64,000 nucleotides of DNA from positions 124,001-188,000 of the forward strand of contig JANLFO010000001.1 of assembly GCA_024653205.1 (NCBI GenBank). Reading direction: 5' to 3'. Below the pieces are notes generated by a model. That model made no database searches, was not told the DNA's origin, and saw only the letters and a program-made list of their open reading frames with translations. Of the stretch, positions 8,118-17,139 are shown piece by piece; position 1 is the first letter of the stretch; every line of letters begins with the position of its first letter. The DNA comes from Clostridia bacterium. GTDB lineage: Bacteria; Bacillota; DSM-521; Neomoorellales; SLTJ01. Both the position numbers and the translations under genes were made by a program.

Positions 8118-8281
8118 TGACCGTATCTTTCTACCTGGATGAACATATACCTCGAGCCATTACCACCGGTTTGCGACTGCGGGGTGTTGACGTTCTTACA
8201 GCCCAGGAAGACGGCAGGTCGGGGGCATCTGATGCCGATTTGCTCGACCGGGCTACGGAACTGGGGCGGATAAGGGGCTAG
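8117..8281 (+). pseudogene. Truncated DUF5615 (PIN-like) toxin
   Basis: GTG overlapping the DUF433 stop gives VSFYLDEHIPRAITTGLRLR, then GVDVLTAQEDGRSGASDADL and a stop at 8279-8281, 54 residues in all. The start matches DUF5615 proteins (L-D-E-H-x-P, then G-x-D-V-x-T), which are normally ~110 residues; the half with the later acidic residues is gone. The DNA to 8430 shows no continuation I can recognise. Confidence 0.75.
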
Positions 8282-8429
8282 CGCGGCGCCAGCCGGCTTT
8301 CTGGCCCGGCAAGTGGCCGAAAAGCCCTCAAGGCGCTACGGGTGCGGTTCAGGGTGGCCCACCGGGACTTTCCCCTTCTATCTACTGCAGGATACACCCC
8401 GGCAAAGCGGGCGAAGTTGCGCAGTATGG

Positions 8430-8458
8430 TTGCGGAGCCGTGCCAAGCATGGTAGAAT
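8430..8458 (+). promoter_or_regulatory. Sigma-A-type promoter for the S-layer gene
   Basis: TTGCGG at 8430-8435, 17-bp spacer, TAGAAT at 8453-8458. It lies 47 bp before the start of the SLH-domain gene, which has a strong GGAGGTGA site. Confidence 0.7.
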
Positions 8459-8504
8459 AATCCTGGTATTTCTTAAGTCTGCGGCGGAAAGGAGGTGAAA
8501 CGAG

Positions 8505-10346
8505 ATGCTAAAGCTGTTCAGCCGCGATCGCTACTTAGCGGGCAACCTGTGCCTGGTCCTCTTCGTGGCCTTCCTGGTTACGCTGGCGGTGACCGCACTG
8601 CCCGGCCCCGGTTACGCCCAGCCCGATCCGCTCCAATTTGACGCCAAGTATCAGGGGAAAAGCCTCAGCTCGGATGAAGGTGATCCTACCGAGGTCCCCC
8701 GCAGCGGAGCCAAACTAACTTTGGAGCTAGAGCCGCTTACCCCGGAGGAGTTCGATGGGATATTCGAGCAACTGCTGTTCAAGGTGATGGTAGACGGCGA
8801 CGTTCGCCAGACGGTTTATGTGAAGGACACCGTCTATTCGATCACCTACGAGGTATACGGCACAGTAGGTTCCACGACCTACTACGCCTACAGCATCGTT
8901 TACAACTTTGTGGCCTCCAACTATGAGCTGGGCTACGGGGATAAGTTCGTGCTGGCGTTTGCTGCGGGCGACGCGCTGGATACCCAGTACTATCTGGAGG
9001 TGCAGCCGAGGCCCCCAAGTGGCGGAGGTGGTCCTGCTGCTGCCCCTGCGCCCGTAACCGAGGAGGAAGCCACTCCCACTCCTTTCGGCACCGTGGCTTG
9101 GGATGAGGAGGCCGGCAAGGGCACGGTCCAGGTGAACGCGGACCTGCTCGCCGACCTGGCCCAGCAGGCCAAGCAGGCCGGCCAGGCCGCGGTGGACCTG
9201 CGCGTTTCCCCGCCCGCTGACGTGACCCTCAAGACCCTCACCGTGGAGGCTCCGGCCCAGGCGGTCCTGGCCGCCCTGAACGCCGGCGTTGGCCTGCTGC
9301 TGGGTACCCCCGATACCTGCGTGGCTTTCGACCCGTCTAAGCTTCCCGCCGACCTCAAAGCTCAATTCGAGGCCAAGCCCGAAGCGGAGCTGAGCCTTAG
9401 CCTGACCGTGCTTTCCGAGGCGGAGGCCAGGCAGGCGGTGGCCATGCCGGCGGATTATCGGCTGGCCGGCCCGGTGGCGGTGCTGGAACTGGCCTTCGAC
9501 GGCAAGGCCCTGCCCGGCACCCTCACCCTGAGCTACGCGGGAGCGACCTCGGCCCGGAGCGGGCTTCTGGCGGCCCTGGATGTCTTTGGACTGTTCCGGG
9601 GGCAGAAGGTGGCTGCTGTGGCCCTGGACGAGGATAAGCTGGGTCTATACCGGTATAACGAGGCCACCCGTACCTGGGAGTACATCGGCGGCCGGGTAGA
9701 CAAGGCGGCCGACACGGTGACCGCCAAGGTGGCGGCCCTGACCCTGGCCAAGTACGCGGTGATGGCCTACGAGAAGACCTTCGCCGACCTGGTGGGCCAC
9801 TGGGCCAAGCGGGACGTGGAGATCATGGCCGCGCGGCACATCGCCGGTGGGGTCAGCGAGACCCTCTTCGAGCCTAACGGGCAGGTTACGCGGGCCCAGT
9901 TCGCGGCCCTGCTGATCCGTACCCTGGGCATTACCGAGGCTAAGCCCACAGCGCCCAGCTTCACGGATGTGGCCGCCTCTGACTGGTACTACGGCGCCGT
10001 GGAGACCGCCCGCGCCGCCGGGCTGGTGGGCGGGTATCCGGACGGCAGCTTCCGGCCAGAGGCGCGCATCACCCGGGAGGAGATCGCGGCCATGGTTTAC
10101 CGGGCTTTGGTCTATGCGGGCAAGCGTCCGGTCCTGGCCGGGCCGCCGGAGACCGTCCTGGCGCGGTTTAGCGACGCCGGGCAGATCGGCGGTTGGGCTA
10201 GAGAGGCCCTGGCCGCGGCGGTGAGCGCGAACATCCTGCGCGGCCGCACCGCGGATACGGTGGTGCCTAAGGGCACGGCCACCCGCGCCGAGGCCACGGT
10301 CATGCTGAAGCGGGCCCTGGTGAACCTGGGCGAGCTTAACGAGTAA
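8505..10346 (+). CDS. SLH-domain cell-surface (S-layer-type) protein
   Basis: A 613-residue exported protein. The N-terminus has a signal peptide (hydrophobic LCLVLFVAFLVTLAVTAL, likely cleaved after GYAQ). Residues ~40-165 are Tyr-rich and beta-like, a Gly/Pro/Ala linker follows at ~168-185, and the middle (~190-420) resembles copper-amine-oxidase-like or cadherin-like surface domains. The last ~190 residues hold three SLH repeats (FADLVGHWAKRDVEIMAARH; FTDVAASDWYYGAVETARA; FSDAGQIGGWAREALAAAV) that anchor proteins to pyruvylated secondary wall polymer. GGAGGTGA and the promoter at 8430 support the start; a terminator follows. It may be a structural S-layer protein or an anchored surface protein. 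Confidence 0.9.
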   Translation: MLKLFSRDRYLAGNLCLVLFVAFLVTLAVTALPGPGYAQPDPLQFDAKYQGKSLSSDEGDPTEVPRSGAKLTLELEPLTPEEFDGIFEQLLFKVMVDGDVRQTVYVKDTVYSITYEVYGTVGSTTYYAYSIVYNFVASNYELGYGDKFVLAFAAGDALDTQYYLEVQPRPPSGGGGPAAAPAPVTEEEATPTPFGTVAWDEEAGKGTVQVNADLLADLAQQAKQAGQAAVDLRVSPPADVTLKTLTVEAPAQAVLAALNAGVGLLLGTPDTCVAFDPSKLPADLKAQFEAKPEAELSLSLTVLSEAEARQAVAMPADYRLAGPVAVLELAFDGKALPGTLTLSYAGATSARSGLLAALDVFGLFRGQKVAAVALDEDKLGLYRYNEATRTWEYIGGRVDKAADTVTAKVAALTLAKYAVMAYEKTFADLVGHWAKRDVEIMAARHIAGGVSETLFEPNGQVTRAQFAALLIRTLGITEAKPTAPSFTDVAASDWYYGAVETARAAGLVGGYPDGSFRPEARITREEIAAMVYRALVYAGKRPVLAGPPETVLARFSDAGQIGGWAREALAAAVSANILRGRTADTVVPKGTATRAEATVMLKRALVNLGELNE

Positions 10347-10406
10347 GCGGAGAGGCGCATACGCGCCCGGGCAACCGGCAAAGTAGCCGGGACCCGGAAA
10401 GGAACG

Positions 10407-10442
10407 GGGGAGCGGGCCCCGCACCCGCTCCCCTCGATTTTC
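10407..10442 (+). terminator. Rho-independent terminator after the S-layer gene
   Basis: A 10-bp GC stem, 10407-10416 with 10424-10433, loop of 7, then CGATTTTT (10435-10441). It ends the S-layer transcript; its T tract overlaps the -35 region of the next promoter. Confidence 0.75.
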
Positions 10443-10465
10443 CGTAGCCACGGCTATGCTATAAT
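10438..10465 (+). promoter_or_regulatory. Sigma-A-type promoter
   Basis: TTTTCC at 10438-10443, 16-bp spacer, perfect TATAAT at 10460-10465. It is followed after 48 bp by the aspartyl-protease-like gene and then the polysaccharide genes. Confidence 0.65.
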
Positions 10466-10513
10466 GGGAGTAGCCGCCGGTTCAGGCGCAGTCTGGGGAG
10501 GCGTCTAAAAGGC

Positions 10514-10927
10514 ATGGGCGAGGTGCGGGTTAGAGCTAGACTGACCAATGCGGTAGATGAGGCCTTGGCCCGCCGGGGCCAGATCCGGCCCGGGGAAGTC
10601 CGGCGCTACGAGGCGGACGCCCAGGTGGATACCGGGGCGGTGAGATCGGTGGTGCCGCCGCAGGTGGTGGAACGCCCGGGTCTGGCCCTGCGGGGTCAGA
10701 GGGTGGCCGAGTATGCGGACGGGCGCAAGGAACCGGTGGGCGTAACCGAGCCGCTGGTGATAGAGCTACAGGGCCGGGATACGCTGGAGGAGGCCCTGGT
10801 TCTGGGCGACGAGGTCATAATCGGCCTGACGGTGCTGGAGAAGCTCGACCTTTTGGTGGACTGCGTGGCCCAGCGCGTGGTTCCCAATCCGGCCCACCCG
10901 GACCAGCCGGTTACCAAGGTAAAATGA
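10514..10927 (+). CDS. Clan AA (retropepsin-like) aspartic protease
   Basis: A 137-residue protein with one aspartic protease motif, DAQVDTGAVRSVVPP, and the later hydrophobic GDEVIIGLTVLEKLDLLVD segment (the I-I-G-x-x-x-L-x-x-L pattern) that completes a single-lobe retropepsin-like fold; it would act as a dimer. Such small soluble clan AA proteins are common in bacteria with unknown substrates. ATG at 10514 has GGGGAGGCG upstream. It lies 10 bp before the tyrosine phosphatase gene and is probably co-transcribed from the 10438 promoter. Confidence 0.75.
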   Translation: MGEVRVRARLTNAVDEALARRGQIRPGEVRRYEADAQVDTGAVRSVVPPQVVERPGLALRGQRVAEYADGRKEPVGVTEPLVIELQGRDTLEEALVLGDEVIIGLTVLEKLDLLVDCVAQRVVPNPAHPDQPVTKVK

Positions 10928-10937
10928 GCGCGGGACC

Positions 10938-11855
10938 ATGAAGTGGTTCGGCCTGGGTAGACGTGCGACACCAGAGGAGCCGTTCTTCGACTGCCACACC
11001 CACCTGCTGCCGGGTCTGGACGATGGCGCCTCTACCTGGGAGGAGGCGGAGGAGCTCATTGCGGCCGCCTATCAGGCGGGCACGCGGGCAATGGTGCTGA
11101 CACCTCATTATATGGTCGGCAGCTACGAGCCCTCGCCGGACGAGATAAAGGCCGCGGCAGAAGAGCTGGCCCGCCGCCTCGAGGGCGTGGTGCCCGTAAC
11201 CCTGGGCACGGGAAGGCCTGCCTCGGCGGCCCGGGCCGAGACGGCCGCCACCGAAGCTTCCAACCTTGCCCGCGCGGCAGATCCGGGCGGCGGCGTCGGA
11301 CCGTCCGAGGTCGCGTGCGCGTCCGATACCGCCGGGGGGGAGGCCGCCGGTCCGGACCCTCGGTTGCGGCTCTTGGTGGGCGCCGAGGCCTATCTGGACC
11401 CCGCCTTGCCTGAGCTTGTGGGCCGGGGCAAGATCCTCACTCTGGGGGACCTGGGAACTCACCTGCTGGTGGAGTTGCCCTTGGCTGAGGTTCCCCGCTG
11501 GGCGGATGAGGTTTTGTTTTCCCTGGCTCTGGCCGGGGTGACGCCGGTTCTGGCCCACCCGGAGCGCTGCGCCGGGGTGCGGCGCCGGCCGGAGTGGCTG
11601 GCGGCGGCGGTAGAGCGGGGTGCCTTGGTTCAGGTGAACGGCGGGAGCCTCACCGGCGCCTACGGCGGGGAGGTGGCCCGGGCGGCGGCGGGCTTGGTGC
11701 GGCGGGGCCTGGTACACTTTTTGGGTTCCGACGCCCACGGCCCGGACCGGCCGGCCTTGTTGGCCGGGGCTGTGGTCAGGGCCGAGAGAATAGCCGGTGC
11801 CGAGGCGGCGCGGCGCCTGGCCTGGCAGAACGCGGCCGCGCTTTTCGGGCTTTAA
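10938..11855 (+). CDS. CpsB/YwqE-type PHP tyrosine phosphatase with insertion
   Basis: A 305-residue protein of the PHP superfamily. DCHTHLLPGLDDGASTWEEA (first metal site), LTPHY, LAHPERC and FLGSDAHGP are the metal-binding segments of Mn-dependent phosphotyrosine phosphatases that reverse CpsD-type kinase phosphorylation and so tune capsule or exopolysaccharide length. Residues ~93-138 are an extra Ala/Gly-rich stretch inside the barrel; the family is usually ~255 residues. The matching kinase is encoded at 16234-16989. The 215 bp after this gene (11856-12070) show no gene, only a short repeated motif (AATG…GAAACCGGCC at ~11978 and ~12024). Confidence 0.88.
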   Translation: MKWFGLGRRATPEEPFFDCHTHLLPGLDDGASTWEEAEELIAAAYQAGTRAMVLTPHYMVGSYEPSPDEIKAAAEELARRLEGVVPVTLGTGRPASAARAETAATEASNLARAADPGGGVGPSEVACASDTAGGEAAGPDPRLRLLVGAEAYLDPALPELVGRGKILTLGDLGTHLLVELPLAEVPRWADEVLFSLALAGVTPVLAHPERCAGVRRRPEWLAAAVERGALVQVNGGSLTGAYGGEVARAAAGLVRRGLVHFLGSDAHGPDRPALLAGAVVRAERIAGAEAARRLAWQNAAALFGL

Positions 11856-12073
11856 GCGGAGCCGAGCGAAGCCGACACTTTTTGCCCCGGTTCGCGGAAG
11901 GATTTCCGGTTCCGGGCGGCAAAGTTTCTTTACTTGACTTGACTTGCAGAAAGTGCAATCCGGCACGGCAGGAGGCAATGAAACCGGCCCTTTTTTGATG
12001 GTCGCCGCGGGGCCGGCGGAGCCAATGGCGAAACCGGCCTGCCCCAGTAAAGACCGGTTGCGGGGGTGGTGTG

Positions 12074-12280
12074 GTGGCAGGCCGGGAGCGGATTCGGGCT
12101 TTGGTGCGGGAGCTGCGGCAGCTCGGCTACTACGAGTTTCAGATTAGGGAGATCATCCGGGAGGCGGCCGGAACCGCCGACGTGGAAAGGCTTTCCTCCG
12201 AGGTGGCGGAAAGGGTGGCCGCGCGCTTGGCCGAGCAGGTGGCCTTTGCCCGGCGTTGTCTCAGCACCCGGGGGGAATAG
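12074..12280 (+). CDS. Small hypothetical protein
   Basis: A 68-residue protein starting at the second of two adjacent GTG codons, which has a GGGGGTG element at better spacing. It is helical and charged (RALVRELRQLGYYEFQIREI, then VAERVAARLAEQVAFARRCL). No signal peptide or metal motif. It lies between the phosphatase and ligase genes of the polysaccharide region and may be a small regulator, but I cannot assign it. Confidence 0.5.
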   Translation: MAGRERIRALVRELRQLGYYEFQIREIIREAAGTADVERLSSEVAERVAARLAEQVAFARRCLSTRGE

Positions 12281-12347
12281 TTGGCAGGAGTTTCCCGCGC
12301 CGCGGCGAAGTGAATGAACCGGAACCCGGAACGGGAGGTTTCGGTAG

Positions 12348-14708
12348 ATGGGAAGTTCGTCCGCGGGCGGGAAACAACCGCCGCTTTTACATATCAATCT
12401 TCGCCCCCTGGTCTGGGCCGGGGTGGGAGCGCTTTTGGTGGTGCCGCCGTACCTGCGCGGCCTGTTTTTTGCTCCGGACCTCTTGACCACCCAGGTATTC
12501 CTGGCCGCGGTTTTTCTCCTCTGGCTGGCCGACCGTCTCCTGCGGCGGCAGGGCCCGGTTTCCCTTGACCTTCTCGACTGGGCAGTGCTGGCCTTCGCCG
12601 GCGCCTACCTTCTTTCCCTTGTCGCCCCGGTGTCGCGCCCTAACGCGGTATCCGCGTTTTTCAAGGCGTTGAGCTACGCCCTGTTGTATTTCATGGTTTC
12701 CCGGCTGGCCACGGGCCCGAAGGGCCTGACGCGGGTGTTGGCCCTTCACTTTTGGGCCGCGGTGGGGGTGGCCCTGGTAGGGCTGGCCGCGGCGGCCGGC
12801 TACCTCTACTACCCAGGTGCCTTTGACGGCCGGGTGATCATGTCCACTCTTCAGTACAAGAACGCCCTGGCCGCCTACCTGGCTACGGCGGCGCTGGGCG
12901 GCCTGGCCCTGCAGGCCCGGCGGTGGCGGCCGGCGCCTATGGTGCTCTACGGTTTGGGCCAGTTCGCCCTGGTAGTGGCCCTTCTGGGCAGCCAGTCCCG
13001 GGGCGGCTGGATAATGTACGGCCTGGCGGCGCTGGCCTACTGCCTGCTTTTGCCCCGGGTCCGGGTGTACCGCACGCTTTTCGGCCTTTTCGTCAGCGTG
13101 GGCGCGGCCGTGCTGGCTACCCGCAGCTTCCTGCCCGCGGCCATGGCCGGAGAGGGGCCGGCGGCGCTGCGCGCCCTGGCCTTTGGGGCGGCGGCGGTGG
13201 CCGGGGTGCAGGTGGGCGTGTACTTCGGTGACCGGCTCCTGCGGCGCCACGCCCGGGAGAGAGTGCGGCGGGCGGTGGGTTTCGGCGGGGTGGTTTACGC
13301 GGCGCTGGTGGCCGTGCTCTATTTGGCTTTGGCCGGGCAGGGCGCGCCCTCGCTGGCCGGAGCCCTCCTGCCTTCGCCGGTTCTGGCCCGGGCCCAGGCC
13401 ATTGCCGGCTACGATCCCAGCTTTCAGATGCGTCTCATGTATGACCGCGACGCCCTGCGCCTGCTGGCGGACTACCCGCTGGTCGGAGCCGGCGGCGGCG
13501 CCTGGAACGCGCTTTACCACCGCTACCAGGATACCCTTTATTTTTCCACCGAGGTGCACAACCACTTCCTCCAGGTGGCGGTGGAAGCCGGGCTTTTGGG
13601 CCTGGCGGCCTTCGGCCTGGCCTGGTACGGCTTCGGCCGCCAATTGTGGCGGCTGCGGCGCCGCCTGGACCCGGAGGAAGATGAAGAGGCCTGGGCTCTG
13701 ATCTGGGCAGCCGGGGTGGGAGCCCTGGCCCTGGGGGCGCATAGCTTCTTTGACTTTAACCTTTCGCTGCCGGCCCTGGCCTACGTGCTCTGGTCCCTTT
13801 GGGGGGCGGTGCGGGCGCAGGAGGGGTACCGGGCGGCGCGGCGGGCCCGGCGGACGGGGCCGGCGCGGGAGAGGCTGGGGCGAATGTTTAGCCACCCGGT
13901 GGCGCAGCCGCTGGTGGCCACGGCCCTGGCGGTGTTGCTGCTCTATCCGTCGTGGTGCTTCTACCGTGCGGGGCGCGTCGGCGCCGAGGCGGCCCGGGCC
14001 ATGGAGGCCAAGGAGCTGGTGCGGGCCCGGGACCTTTACCAGGAGGCGCGGCGCCTGGACCCCTACACCGCCACCTACGCCGCCGATCTGGCCCAGGTGC
14101 TGACCGCCTTAGGCCTGGCCGAAAACCGCGAGGAGGACCTGGCGCGGGCCCGCGACCTGGCCCGGGAGGCGGCCCGGGCCGAGCCTTACAACCCTCAGGT
14201 GCGGGCTGCCCTTTCCCTGGTGTACCTGCTCCAGGGGTACGTGGACGAGGCGGTGGCCGAGGCCGAGGCGGTGGTGCGGGCCAACCCCTGGGACGTGGGC
14301 GCCTGGGAGCAGTTGGGACGCGCTTACGTGGGCGGGGCTCAGTACTACTCGCGCTTCGGTTATGAGCAAGACGCCCAACGGCTGCTGGAGATGGCTCTGA
14401 AGCTCCCCGAGCGGGTGGAAGAGCAGGCGGCGCGCCGCCGTCCCGAGATTCCCTGGCAGGGCCCGGCCCTGCGCGTCACTCCGGCCCTGCGGCTGGTGTA
14501 CGGCCAGGCCGCCTACCTTTTGGGCCGGCCGGGCGAGGCCGCGGCGGCCTTAGAGGTGGCCTACAAGGACAAGAACCTGGCCCGGGAGGCCGCGCCCTGG
14601 CTGGCGGCGGCCCTGACGCGGGACGGCCGGGAGGAGGAGGCGCGGGAGGTGCTGCGCCTTTACCCCGGCGCCAGGCAGGAGTACGAGAATCTGCTGCGCG
14701 GCCGCTGA
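12348..14708 (+). CDS. O-antigen-ligase-like membrane protein with C-terminal TPR repeats
   Basis: A 786-residue protein. Residues ~20-490 hold about 12 membrane helices of the Wzy/WaaL (O-antigen ligase) superfamily, with the large extracytoplasmic loop carrying LVGAGGGAWNALYHRYQ and FSTEVHNHFLQVAVEAGLLG, the typical H-N-x-x-L-x-x-x-x-E-x-G pattern. Residues ~530-786 are TPR-like repeats (AKELVRARDLYQEARRLDPY; ALSLVYLLQGYVDEAVAEAE). Such proteins polymerise or ligate surface glycans. The start has GGGAGG upstream. It precedes the Wzz-type and CpsD-type genes, consistent with one export pathway. Confidence 0.85.
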   Translation: MGSSSAGGKQPPLLHINLRPLVWAGVGALLVVPPYLRGLFFAPDLLTTQVFLAAVFLLWLADRLLRRQGPVSLDLLDWAVLAFAGAYLLSLVAPVSRPNAVSAFFKALSYALLYFMVSRLATGPKGLTRVLALHFWAAVGVALVGLAAAAGYLYYPGAFDGRVIMSTLQYKNALAAYLATAALGGLALQARRWRPAPMVLYGLGQFALVVALLGSQSRGGWIMYGLAALAYCLLLPRVRVYRTLFGLFVSVGAAVLATRSFLPAAMAGEGPAALRALAFGAAAVAGVQVGVYFGDRLLRRHARERVRRAVGFGGVVYAALVAVLYLALAGQGAPSLAGALLPSPVLARAQAIAGYDPSFQMRLMYDRDALRLLADYPLVGAGGGAWNALYHRYQDTLYFSTEVHNHFLQVAVEAGLLGLAAFGLAWYGFGRQLWRLRRRLDPEEDEEAWALIWAAGVGALALGAHSFFDFNLSLPALAYVLWSLWGAVRAQEGYRAARRARRTGPARERLGRMFSHPVAQPLVATALAVLLLYPSWCFYRAGRVGAEAARAMEAKELVRARDLYQEARRLDPYTATYAADLAQVLTALGLAENREEDLARARDLAREAARAEPYNPQVRAALSLVYLLQGYVDEAVAEAEAVVRANPWDVGAWEQLGRAYVGGAQYYSRFGYEQDAQRLLEMALKLPERVEEQAARRRPEIPWQGPALRVTPALRLVYGQAAYLLGRPGEAAAALEVAYKDKNLAREAAPWLAAALTRDGREEEAREVLRLYPGARQEYENLLRGR

Positions 14709-14851
14709 GCCGGCGCATTTTCGGCGCCAGATGCCGACGGGCCAGGAAGGATATGGCGAGTTGGGGTCGAAAAGTAGGGATAAGCGAGGGGAGCGGCGGG
14801 TGAAGAGTATCGACCGGCAACGGCACAGCCCGGCGGGGTTGGAGGGGTAGT

Positions 14852-16273
14852 ATGGAACCGGGAGTCACAGGATCCGCGCCGGTACTGCAGACGCTGGACC
14901 TGCGCGATTATTTGCGGATCATCCGTAAGTGGCGGACCATGATCGTGCTGTTCACGGTCATTGCCGTGGTGACCAGCGGTATTTTCAGCTTCTTTGTTCT
15001 GCCCCCGGTTTACGAGGCGAAGGCGGTGCTGATCGTCACCCAGCCCGCCGACCGGCAGCAGGTGCGGCAGCAGGAGGAAGGCCTGGAGCAGGTGGTGGGC
15101 ACGGTTTCGCGCCTGCCCCAGATGACGGTCAACACCTACGTGGGGCAGGTGAAGGCCGAGGCGGTGCTGCAGCGGGTCATCAAGCGGCTGAACCTGGACC
15201 CCGTGCTCTACACCCCGGCTAGCCTGGGCAAGATGGTCCAGGCTACGGCGGTGAAGGATACCAACCTTATCGAGATCAAGGTGCGGCACAGCGACCCCAA
15301 GCTGGCCGCGGACATCGCCAACACCCTGGCCCAGGAGTTCCTGAGCTTCATCTCCGAGAACAGCCAGGCCCAGATGGCCAAGTCGGTGGAGTTCCTGGAG
15401 CAGCAGCGGGAGAGCGTGCAGCAGGACCTGGCCAAGGCCGCCGCGGCGCTTGGGGAATTCAATTCCAAGCCCCGCGGCGTGGATCTGCTCCAGAAGGAAG
15501 CGGAAAAGCGCATGGCCGACCTCACCCAGTACCAGTCCCAGCTAGACCAGGCCCAGGTGGAGCTGGCCCAGCTCGAGGCGGCGCGGGCGGCCCTGGCAGA
15601 GCGCCTGAGCTCCACCTCGCCCACCATTAAGGTGGAGAAGCCGGTTTCCGCCGAAACCCTCGCCCTGGTGGGAGCAGGCGGCGCCGGGGAAGGCTCGGCG
15701 CCGGCGACCCCGCTGACGGTGACGGTGGAAGAGGTGAACCCGGTTTACGTTAGCCTGCAGCAGGCGGTGGCGGAGAAGGAGGCGGCCATTGCCGAAAAGG
15801 AGGCCCAGATGGCGAGTCTCCGTAGCCTCATCGCCGAAGTGCAGAAGGGGCTGGAGCAGTTGCAGGCGGAGCTTACCGCCAAGACCACGGAGCGCTCGCG
15901 CCTGGAGCGCCAGGTGCAGCAGTTGGAAGAGGCCGAGGCCCTGCTGGCGGAGAAGATCACGGAGACCAAGGTGGCCCGCTCTATGGATTTGGGCTCCGTC
16001 TCCCTGCTGCTGGCCGCCCCTGCCCTGGTGCCCGACCAACCGGTGAAGCCCAACAAGAGGCTGAACCTGGCCGTGGCTGCGGCGGTGGGCCTGGTGGTGG
16101 CGGTGGGCTTGGCCTTGTTGATGGAGTACATGGACAATACCGTGCGGGAGCCGGAAGACCTGGAGCGGCACCTGGGCCTGCCGGTGCTGGGCACGGTGCC
16201 CGAAGCCAGGGTTAGGAAGGGGGTGGGCGAGGCGTGGCGGGGGAGGACCGAGACCGTCGGCCGCTGTTGGTGA
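14852..16273 (+). CDS. Wzz/GumC-type polysaccharide copolymerase
   Basis: A 473-residue protein with a Wzz domain at the N-terminus (LDLRDYLRIIRKWRTMIVLF, first membrane helix ~25-50), a long periplasmic-type coiled coil (~150-370, many Gln/Glu heptads), a Pro-rich juxtamembrane APALVPDQPVKPNKRLN and a second membrane helix (~405-430). It sets glycan chain length and, in this class, activates the partner tyrosine kinase through its cytoplasmic tail. GGAGGGG precedes the ATG. Its 3' end overlaps the kinase gene by 40 nt. Confidence 0.9.
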   Translation: MEPGVTGSAPVLQTLDLRDYLRIIRKWRTMIVLFTVIAVVTSGIFSFFVLPPVYEAKAVLIVTQPADRQQVRQQEEGLEQVVGTVSRLPQMTVNTYVGQVKAEAVLQRVIKRLNLDPVLYTPASLGKMVQATAVKDTNLIEIKVRHSDPKLAADIANTLAQEFLSFISENSQAQMAKSVEFLEQQRESVQQDLAKAAAALGEFNSKPRGVDLLQKEAEKRMADLTQYQSQLDQAQVELAQLEAARAALAERLSSTSPTIKVEKPVSAETLALVGAGGAGEGSAPATPLTVTVEEVNPVYVSLQQAVAEKEAAIAEKEAQMASLRSLIAEVQKGLEQLQAELTAKTTERSRLERQVQQLEEAEALLAEKITETKVARSMDLGSVSLLLAAPALVPDQPVKPNKRLNLAVAAAVGLVVAVGLALLMEYMDNTVREPEDLERHLGLPVLGTVPEARVRKGVGEAWRGRTETVGRCW

Positions 16274-16989
16274 CCAAACGGCATCCGCGCTCGCCGGTTT
16301 CCGAGGCCTTTCGTACCCTGAGAACTAACCTCAGCTACACTTCCCCGGACCAGCCCCTGCGGAGCCTCCTCTTCACCAGCGCCGGGCCGGAAGAAGGAAA
16401 GTCTACGGTGGCGGCCAACCTGGCGGTGGTTTTGGCCCAGGCCGGGAGCCGGGTGCTGGTGGTGGACGCCGACCTGCGCAAGCCGGTGATGCACAAGGCC
16501 TTCAAGCTGGAGAACCGGCGGGGGCTCACCAACGCCCTGGTCGAGGACCTGGACTTTGCGGAGTTGGTTCGCTCCACCGACCTGCCCGGCCTGTTTGTCC
16601 TCACGAGCGGTCCCATCCCGCCCAATCCGGCGGAGCTGTTGGGCTCGGCCCGCATGCAGCGGCTGCTGCCGGCCCTGGCCGCGGCCTACGACCTGGTGCT
16701 GGTGGACACGCCTCCGGTGCTGGCGGTCACCGACGCGGCGGTGCTGGCGCCCCTGGTGGACGGCGCCATTCTGGTGGCCCGGGCGGGGGTTACCCGCACC
16801 GACCTGCTCAAGGAGGCCAAGGAAGCCCTGGAGCGCACCGGGGTGCGCCTGCTGGGCGCGGTGCTCAACGGGCTCAGGCCCGATACCGAGGGGTACTATT
16901 ACTACCACTACCGGTACTACTACGGCGACGGCGCCGGCCGCCGGACGGACCGCGGGGAAGGCACCGAGGGCGCCGGCGAGGAGCTGTAG
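16234..16989 (+). CDS. CpsD/YwqD-type bacterial tyrosine kinase
   Basis: A 251-residue BY-kinase. Walker A SAGPEEGKSTVAANL at ~50-64, Walker A' VLVVDADLRKP at ~75-85 and Walker B LVLVDTPPVL at ~155. The C-terminus carries the tyrosine cluster YYYYHYRYYYG that is autophosphorylated. It would be switched on by the Wzz-type protein whose gene it overlaps and reset by the PHP phosphatase at 10938-11855. The start is GTG inside the upstream gene; the family normally begins shortly before the S-E-A-F-R-x-L-R-T segment, which fits. Confidence 0.92.
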   Translation: MAGEDRDRRPLLVTKRHPRSPVSEAFRTLRTNLSYTSPDQPLRSLLFTSAGPEEGKSTVAANLAVVLAQAGSRVLVVDADLRKPVMHKAFKLENRRGLTNALVEDLDFAELVRSTDLPGLFVLTSGPIPPNPAELLGSARMQRLLPALAAAYDLVLVDTPPVLAVTDAAVLAPLVDGAILVARAGVTRTDLLKEAKEALERTGVRLLGAVLNGLRPDTEGYYYYHYRYYYGDGAGRRTDRGEGTEGAGEEL

Positions 16990-17139
16990 GTACGGGGCCC
17001 TGCGGCCCGTGCAGGGGACCGGACGCTCTCCTTGAAGGGCGGCAGGTTTGTCCGCAGACGATGGCCGCCGAGCGGTCTTTCTATCGGCCGGTACTTTGCG
17101 GCTGCGGCAGGTCCGTGGACCGTAAGGGGAGGCTGGTGG

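Noticed and set aside
11930-12070. Possible riboswitch before the small gene at 12074, because AATG…GAAACCGGCC occurs twice
   Set aside because: The sequence lacks the conserved core of c-di-GMP, cobalamin or other riboswitch classes I know, and no coherent fold with a terminator is seen.
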